From positions 1 to 9,043 of the forward strand of contig CAZQAG010000089.1 in assembly GCA_964591295.1 (NCBI GenBank): a stretch of 9,043 nucleotides of DNA. The letters are read 5' to 3'. How positions within the stretch are numbered: the first letter of the stretch is position 1; each line of letters starts with the position of its first letter. A program made the translations under genes and the position numbers. This stretch comes from VAXT01 sp964591295 (GTDB lineage Bacteria > Actinomycetota > Thermoleophilia > Gaiellales > Gaiellaceae). The notes beneath the pieces were generated by a model. That model ran no database searches. It was not told where the DNA came from and was given only the letters and a program-made list of their open reading frames with translations. Below are positions 6,307 through 9,043 of this stretch, piece after piece.

Positions 6307-7161
6307 GTGACCGAGGTTCCGCGAGACGAGCTGCAAGCCGCCATCGAGGCGAGGAAGGAAGTCGGCGAGGACATGGAACCGGCATTGATCGACGCCTTCG
6401 TCGAGCGCATCGAGCGGCGGTTCGAGCACCGTGGCGTTCAAAGCGAGGAGGCCCTCAAGGCCAAGCGCGAGCACCAGAAGGAAATGGTGATGGGCGCAAT
6501 GGCGATCTCGGTTCCACTGTTTGCGATCGAGGAAGATCAAGGAATATGTTCCCGGCCTTTGAGAATGATCGTCGGTCGTAAGGTCAGCGCGGCGAGCAGT
6601 TACGACGGAAGCCACGCGCTGGTTTGGCCCGCTCTTGGGATAGTCATCCTCGTCCTGGCGCTCCTTACATCGTGTGGGAGCTCCGCTGAGCCTCGTTCCG
6701 ACGGGAGTCCTCCGACGGCGTCGACCACGAGCGATGACGATGCGCCTGCGCCGCAGGATCGGTGCCCGGGAGGCAAGACGCGGCCGCTCACGATCCGAGC
6801 CGTTATCGAAGCTGCCCGTCAACACGACATAACGCTCTACGACGATCCCGCGTGCACACCGGAACCAACCATCGAACGGGAAGCGTCGAACATCCTGCTC
6901 TATGGCCCTCACACAAATGTGGCGCAGCAAAGTGAGATCGAGCAACGAGAGGGATTTGTCATATGTGCGCTAAGCGCTACCCCACAGTTCGGATCCACTG
7001 TTGAACGCATCCGTTATCCCGGCGACGAAGAAACGAATCTTCGACTGCTCAACGTCAATTGCGTCATCTACCCCGATCCGCCAAGTGCTGATGAGCAGCT
7101 GGCTCGCCTAGAGCAGACCATGAATGACTTGGAAAGAGATGCGCAGAAGGCGGATGGATAG
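6307..7161 (+). CDS. Chimeric ORF: conserved small membrane protein N-terminus fused to a lipoprotein
   Basis: Continuous 284-codon frame from GTG 6307 that looks like two unrelated proteins. Residues 1-74 (DELQAAIEARKEVGEDMEP, then a second acidic/arginine helix, then the start of a hydrophobic helix MVMGAMAISVPLFAI) match the style of a widespread short actinobacterial membrane protein of unknown function, normally about 100 residues with a C-terminal membrane hairpin. After codon 74 the hydrophobic segment breaks off into polar sequence and base composition becomes visibly less GC-rich. The remainder contains its own lipoprotein signal (residues 107-123, ending LTSC) and a secreted domain. 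A signal that far inside would not work as an N-terminal signal, so translation from ATG 6565 is the likelier source of the lipoprotein and the fusion is probably accidental. The frame itself is certain; expression as one protein is doubtful. Confidence 0.5.
   Translation: MTEVPRDELQAAIEARKEVGEDMEPALIDAFVERIERRFEHRGVQSEEALKAKREHQKEMVMGAMAISVPLFAIEEDQGICSRPLRMIVGRKVSAASSYDGSHALVWPALGIVILVLALLTSCGSSAEPRSDGSPPTASTTSDDDAPAPQDRCPGGKTRPLTIRAVIEAARQHDITLYDDPACTPEPTIEREASNILLYGPHTNVAQQSEIEQREGFVICALSATPQFGSTVERIRYPGDEETNLRLLNVNCVIYPDPPSADEQLARLEQTMNDLERDAQKADG
6565..7161 (+). CDS. Putative secreted lipoprotein of unknown function (internal start)
   Basis: Reading from ATG 6565 gives 198 residues: a positively charged start (R5, K6), a hydrophobic segment PALGIVILVLALL (22-34), and a lipobox L34-T35-S36-C37, so the mature protein would be anchored by C37 on the outer face of the membrane. 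A Ser/Thr/Pro/Asp-rich linker follows (38-66), then a compact domain of about 130 residues with four cysteines (C67, C97, C134, C166) that could form two disulfides, and a helical C-terminus. The pattern 'NVNC.IYP' with a final helix resembles uncharacterised actinobacterial lipoproteins. No enzyme motif is seen. The n-region of about 20 residues is long, and no strong ribosome binding site precedes the ATG. The gene lies wholly inside the putative insertion, as its cargo. Confidence 0.55.
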   Translation: MIVGRKVSAASSYDGSHALVWPALGIVILVLALLTSCGSSAEPRSDGSPPTASTTSDDDAPAPQDRCPGGKTRPLTIRAVIEAARQHDITLYDDPACTPEPTIEREASNILLYGPHTNVAQQSEIEQREGFVICALSATPQFGSTVERIRYPGDEETNLRLLNVNCVIYPDPPSADEQLARLEQTMNDLERDAQKADG

Positions 7162-7171
7162 CACTCACGTT

Positions 7172-7188
7172 CCATGACCGAATCATGG
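7172..7188. repeat. Inverted repeat at right end of putative insertion
   Basis: CCATGA and TCATGG arms around CCGAA, three bases before the right GCGATC copy. It may be an end structure of the inserted segment; no matching copy is present at the left end. Confidence 0.3.
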
Positions 7189-7271
7189 CCGCGATCTTCG
7201 TCGGCCTGGCCGGGGTCCTCGCGGTCTGTGCAGTCCTCGTCGCGGTCGCGATCGCGTCGACGCGTTCGTGA
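7185..7271 (+). CDS. Small hydrophobic ORF, probably the severed C-terminus of the 6307 gene
   Basis: ATG 7185 opens a 28-residue frame, almost all one membrane helix (AAIFVGLAGVLAVCAVLVAV) ending STRS. As a stand-alone gene it has no ribosome binding site or leaderless -10. It is better explained as the detached C-terminal membrane segment of the small membrane protein whose first 74 codons are at 6307-6528. Its stop lies one base from the stop of the convergent ferritin fragment, consistent with an ancestral convergent gene pair. Confidence 0.35.
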   Translation: MAAIFVGLAGVLAVCAVLVAVAIASTRS

Positions 7272-7272
7272 G

Positions 7273-7482
7273 CTAGAGCGCGCCGCCGGCGGCGGGAGGT
7301 GCGCTCGCATCCACGCCCTGGTCGCCGACCGGGTTCCGGGCCAGGTAGTCCTCCGCCAGCATGATGTTCGACTCCGACGCGCGCTCGACGATCTTCAGGA
7401 GGTCGGACATGCTCGCCACCTCCTCGCGTTGCTCCTGGAGGAACCAGTGATGGAACTTGACAGATCGCAGTGTGGTGCTCAT
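7273..7482 (-). pseudogene. Ferritin, C-terminal fragment (truncated)
   Basis: Sixty-nine codons from ATG 7482 to TAG. The product carries the fourth helix of a bacterial non-haem ferritin, HHWFLQEQREEVASMSDLL, in which EQxEE supplies iron-site residues, then IVERA and an EDYLAR helix, ending in APPAAGGAL, the type of tail seen on actinobacterial ferritins. A complete ferritin is about 165-180 residues, so helices A-C with the other iron ligands and the four-helix core are missing. Ferritin similarity stops around RSVKF (about 7465-7475). Beyond that the frame enters DNA belonging to the serine recombinase region, so the gene seems to have been cut by that element. It is unlikely to store iron by itself. 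The missing N-terminal part is not found in the rest of the window. Confidence 0.72.
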
Positions 7483-7485
7483 CCT
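7457..7485 (+). promoter_or_regulatory. Predicted promoter of the serine recombinase, spanning the insertion junction
   Basis: Perfect TTGACA (7457-7462), a 17-bp spacer and CATCCT (7480-7485). The -35 lies in the antisense of ferritin codons (VKF), the -10 at or past the junction. The predicted start is near 7492, leaving about 45 nt of leader containing the hairpin and ribosome binding site. Confidence 0.45.
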
Positions 7486-7495
7486 GAGTCCATAA

Positions 7496-7519
7496 GCCCC
7501 GGTGAATGAGCACCGGGGC
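7496..7519. repeat. Perfect 9-bp inverted repeat before the recombinase
   Basis: GCCCCGGTG and CACCGGGGC arms around AATGAG, ending just before the ribosome binding site. In RNA this is a strong hairpin. It may belong to an attachment half-site, a recombinase operator, or a leader hairpin limiting translation. There is no T-run, so a classical terminator is unlikely. Confidence 0.55.
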
Positions 7520-7522
7520 GAG

Positions 7523-7530
7523 AAGGAGGT
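7523..7530 (+). promoter_or_regulatory. Strong ribosome binding site fixing the recombinase TTG start
   Basis: AAGGAGG (7523-7529) followed by T is a near-perfect anti-16S match, 6-7 nt before TTG 7537. It decides that start codon and contrasts with the leaderless starts of nearby chromosomal genes. Confidence 0.7.
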
Positions 7531-7536
7531 TACCGA

Positions 7537-8919
7537 TTGAGCCCCGATAAGAAGCCGACGAAGCCAGTAGACATCTACGTCCGCGTCTCGCGCGTCGGCG
7601 GGCGCGAAGGCGTCTCGTTCCAGTCGCCCGAGCAACAGGAGGAGCGGTGCCGCGCGCAGTTGAAGGCGGATGGCTTGCAGGTCGGAGAGATCTTTATCGA
7701 CCTCGACGAGTCCGGCGCGAAGGTATCCCGCCCGGCCTTCGACAAGGCGATGGCGCGGATCGAGTCCGGCGAGTCGGGCGGGGTGATCGTGTACGACCTG
7801 TCGAGGTTCGGGCGCAACACGCGCCACGTCCTCGACGGCGTGGACTTCATCGAGTCGCACGATGCCGCCTTCATCACCTGCGCCGAGAAGTTCGACACTT
7901 CCACCGCGACAGGCCGATTCGTGCTGACGCTGTTCGCGGCGCTGCGTGAGTTGGAGCGTGAGCAGTCGCGGGAGCGATGGGAAGTCTCGAAGGCGAAGGC
8001 TCGGGCGCGAGGCGTCCACATCGGTGCTGCGCGCGCGGGCTACGTCCGGCAGGCGGATGGCACGTTGGCCGAGCACCCCGACTACATCGGGACGATCAAG
8101 CAGGCGTTCTCGCTCCGCGCTCGCGGTGGCTCGTGGAAGGAGACGGCGGATCTGCTCACGGCAGCGTGCGTCCCGACCTCGAAGTCGAAAGGGACGGCGA
8201 AGCCCTGGACGCGGCAGGCAACCCGCAACGTGATCGAGAACCGGGCGTATCGAAAGGACGAGGGCGGCGGGCCGATCCCAGTCTGGCAGTGGGAGAAAGC
8301 GCAACCGAAGAAGGGCGAGGCGCGCGTGCGGGGTGAGGGGCATGTTCTTGGGCAGGGGCTCGTGCGCTGCTCGGTATGCAGCGCGGGGATGCACAAGAGC
8401 AGTAACGGCCAGCGGTATCAGTTTCTCCGATGCGACACGGGCGGCGGCGGACACCCCACCATCTCCTATGAGACGGCGCGAGACTTCATCCTCTCGCTTG
8501 CCTTCTCCCACGTCGGGCCGATGCTGAAGCGCGAGCCTGGCGGCGACGAGGCCGAGCGCGAGACACCCCGGTTGGCCGTCGAGGAGGCTCAGGCGGAGTT
8601 CGAGCGCGCAAAGGAGTTTCTCGGTGTGACGCCTCCGCAGGACTCGAAGCAGGCGATGGCGTTGACGGACGCCGAGGCCGCGCTGGCGGAGTTCGAGGCG
8701 CGGGCGAACGCTCCGCTCGGGCTATCGGACTTCCTAACGCCGGTCGGTGTGAGGCAGGAGTTCGAGAAGTTGCCGATTCCCGAGCAGCGGCGCATCCTGC
8801 AGCAGATCGTGAAGCAGGTCGTCCTATCACCCGGTCGCGGCAAACCCGGCGACCGGATCGTGGTCGAGTTCGTGGATGGAAGCCGTTGGCCCGCCGAGCC
8901 CGTCGAGATCGCAGTGTGA
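7537..8919 (+). CDS. Large serine recombinase / integrase
   Basis: Site-specific recombinase of 460 residues, typical of serine integrases of phages and integrative elements. The N-terminal resolvase domain (about 11-160) has nucleophile S18 in YVRVSR, then SPEQQEERC, the DLSRFGRN active-site arginine block (87-94) and a long E helix ending SKAKARARGVHIG. The recombinase domain follows (about 164-260; GYVRQADGTL, and WTRQATRNVIENRAYRK for DNA contact). The zinc ribbon at 278-306 has C278-x2-C281 and C299, but the fourth cysteine is missing and H306 may replace it. A coiled-coil region (about 343-390) and a short C-terminal tail complete it. It starts at TTG 7537 behind a strong ribosome binding site. 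The location right beside a cut ferritin gene implies it integrated its element there. Whether it is still active is unknown, but the frame is intact with all catalytic residues. Confidence 0.95.
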   Translation: MSPDKKPTKPVDIYVRVSRVGGREGVSFQSPEQQEERCRAQLKADGLQVGEIFIDLDESGAKVSRPAFDKAMARIESGESGGVIVYDLSRFGRNTRHVLDGVDFIESHDAAFITCAEKFDTSTATGRFVLTLFAALRELEREQSRERWEVSKAKARARGVHIGAARAGYVRQADGTLAEHPDYIGTIKQAFSLRARGGSWKETADLLTAACVPTSKSKGTAKPWTRQATRNVIENRAYRKDEGGGPIPVWQWEKAQPKKGEARVRGEGHVLGQGLVRCSVCSAGMHKSSNGQRYQFLRCDTGGGGHPTISYETARDFILSLAFSHVGPMLKREPGGDEAERETPRLAVEEAQAEFERAKEFLGVTPPQDSKQAMALTDAEAALAEFEARANAPLGLSDFLTPVGVRQEFEKLPIPEQRRILQQIVKQVVLSPGRGKPGDRIVVEFVDGSRWPAEPVEIAV

Positions 8920-9043
8920 CCAGGCCTGCTGAGAACTCATCGACGCGGATGCACGCGACTGAAATGGCGCGCACAGCTAGTAGCTCTTGCACCCCACCGC
9001 GTGAGCGACACGGCAGCAGCCGCTCGGCGATCGTCCTCGCGCG
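8920..9043. other. Unassigned right end downstream of the recombinase
   Basis: No RNA gene, terminator with T-run or ferritin N-terminal sequence is seen on either strand. There is an 11-bp palindrome AGCTAGTAGCT (8975-8985), and an open plus frame from ATG 8949 runs off the window, but its serine-rich product and lack of a start signal give little support. The right end of the element is not recognisable. Confidence 0.4.

Larger units (their letters stand above)
6523..7196. mobile_element. Putative 668-bp insertion flanked by GCGATC direct repeats
   Basis: GCGATC occurs at 6523-6528 and 7191-7196. Joining the copies connects codon 74 of the 6307 gene in frame to FVGLAGVLAVCAVLVAVA and a stop at 7269-7271, giving a plausible 98-residue membrane protein. 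The DNA between is less GC-rich and carries the lipoprotein gene. No terminal inverted repeats or transposase are visible, so the mechanism is unknown. Confidence 0.4.

Noticed and set aside
5309..6310. Alternative plus-strand frame within the metallopeptidase
   Set aside because: Arg/Pro/Ala-rich shadow frame with no domain or start signal.
4602..6410. Roughly 600-codon minus-strand open frame opposite the metallopeptidase
   Set aside because: It is an antisense shadow caused by high GC: it spans two intergenic regions and several gene ends and has repetitive Arg/Val/Leu/Glu composition. The plus strand has a clear HEAGH peptidase.
7161..7196. Integron attC site after the lipoprotein gene
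   Set aside because: The gene-then-hairpin layout suggested a cassette, but there is no GTTRRRY core or matching RYYYAAC partner and no integron integrase.
7253..7264. 12-bp palindrome CGCGTCGACGCG
   Set aside because: It lies in hydrophobic-helix codons of GC-rich DNA where such palindromes arise easily, and nothing nearby suggests a site.
7483..8511. Minus-strand frame continuing upstream of the ferritin fragment through the recombinase
   Set aside because: This part is antisense to the recombinase and has no ferritin similarity; only 7273-7482 reads as ferritin.
8920..9043. tRNA or attachment-site repeat downstream of the recombinase
   Set aside because: No cloverleaf can be folded by eye, and no convincing direct repeat of the 7463-7536 junction region is present.
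8949..9043. Start of a new plus-strand gene at ATG 8949 or 8964
   Set aside because: The frame is open to the window end, but the product is serine/arginine-rich without domain, ribosome binding site or -10 at the expected spacing.

Overview
The window is GC-rich bacterial DNA with strong G/C preference at third codon positions, many GTG/TTG starts and very tight gene packing. Gene content and protein style (UDG-like protein, RlmD-type methyltransferase with TRAM domain, actinobacterial ferritin C-terminus, conserved small actinobacterial membrane protein) suggest an actinomycetote, perhaps class Thermoleophilia. That placement is inferred from style, not from a marker gene.

Layout. 1-360 (+) is the C-terminal end of a uracil-DNA-glycosylase-superfamily protein. 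It overlaps by a TTGA junction a multi-spanning membrane protein (357-1091, +) with the spatial signature of a presenilin/signal-peptide-peptidase intramembrane aspartyl protease. Convergent with it, and overlapping by 14 bases, is an rRNA/tRNA uracil-C5 methyltransferase of the RlmD/TrmA family (1078-2439, -). About 285 bases follow with two stem-loops and an unassigned small ORF that shares a CTAG stop with the next gene. A minus-strand operon then reads yjbQ-like (4339-4737), ABC ATPase (3452-4342) and ABC-2 permease (2724-3452), joined by GTGA and TGATG overlaps. Divergent from it, 17 bp away, is a gluzincin metallopeptidase resembling family M3 (4755-6251, +).

The right third is accessory. 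A conserved small membrane-protein gene starting at 6307 seems to be interrupted after codon 74 by about 668 bp of visibly less GC-rich DNA. This segment encodes a lipoprotein, and joining its two GCGATC flanks would restore a 98-residue membrane protein. Next, on the minus strand, is the last third of a ferritin gene (7273-7482) cut off at its N-terminal side, immediately next to a large serine recombinase (7537-8919, +). The simplest reading is a serine-integrase element inserted in a ferritin gene, with its far end outside the window.

Regulation. Several native genes appear leaderless: a TANNNT-like -10 hexamer lies exactly 6 nt before the GTG start of yjbQ, the metallopeptidase, rlmD and (as CACAAT) the 6307 gene. 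The recombinase has a canonical AAGGAGGT ribosome binding site instead, as expected for a mobile gene. The most interesting items are the bacterial presenilin-like protein, the symmetric bidirectional leaderless promoter, and the two gene-disruption events near 6.5-7.5 kb.
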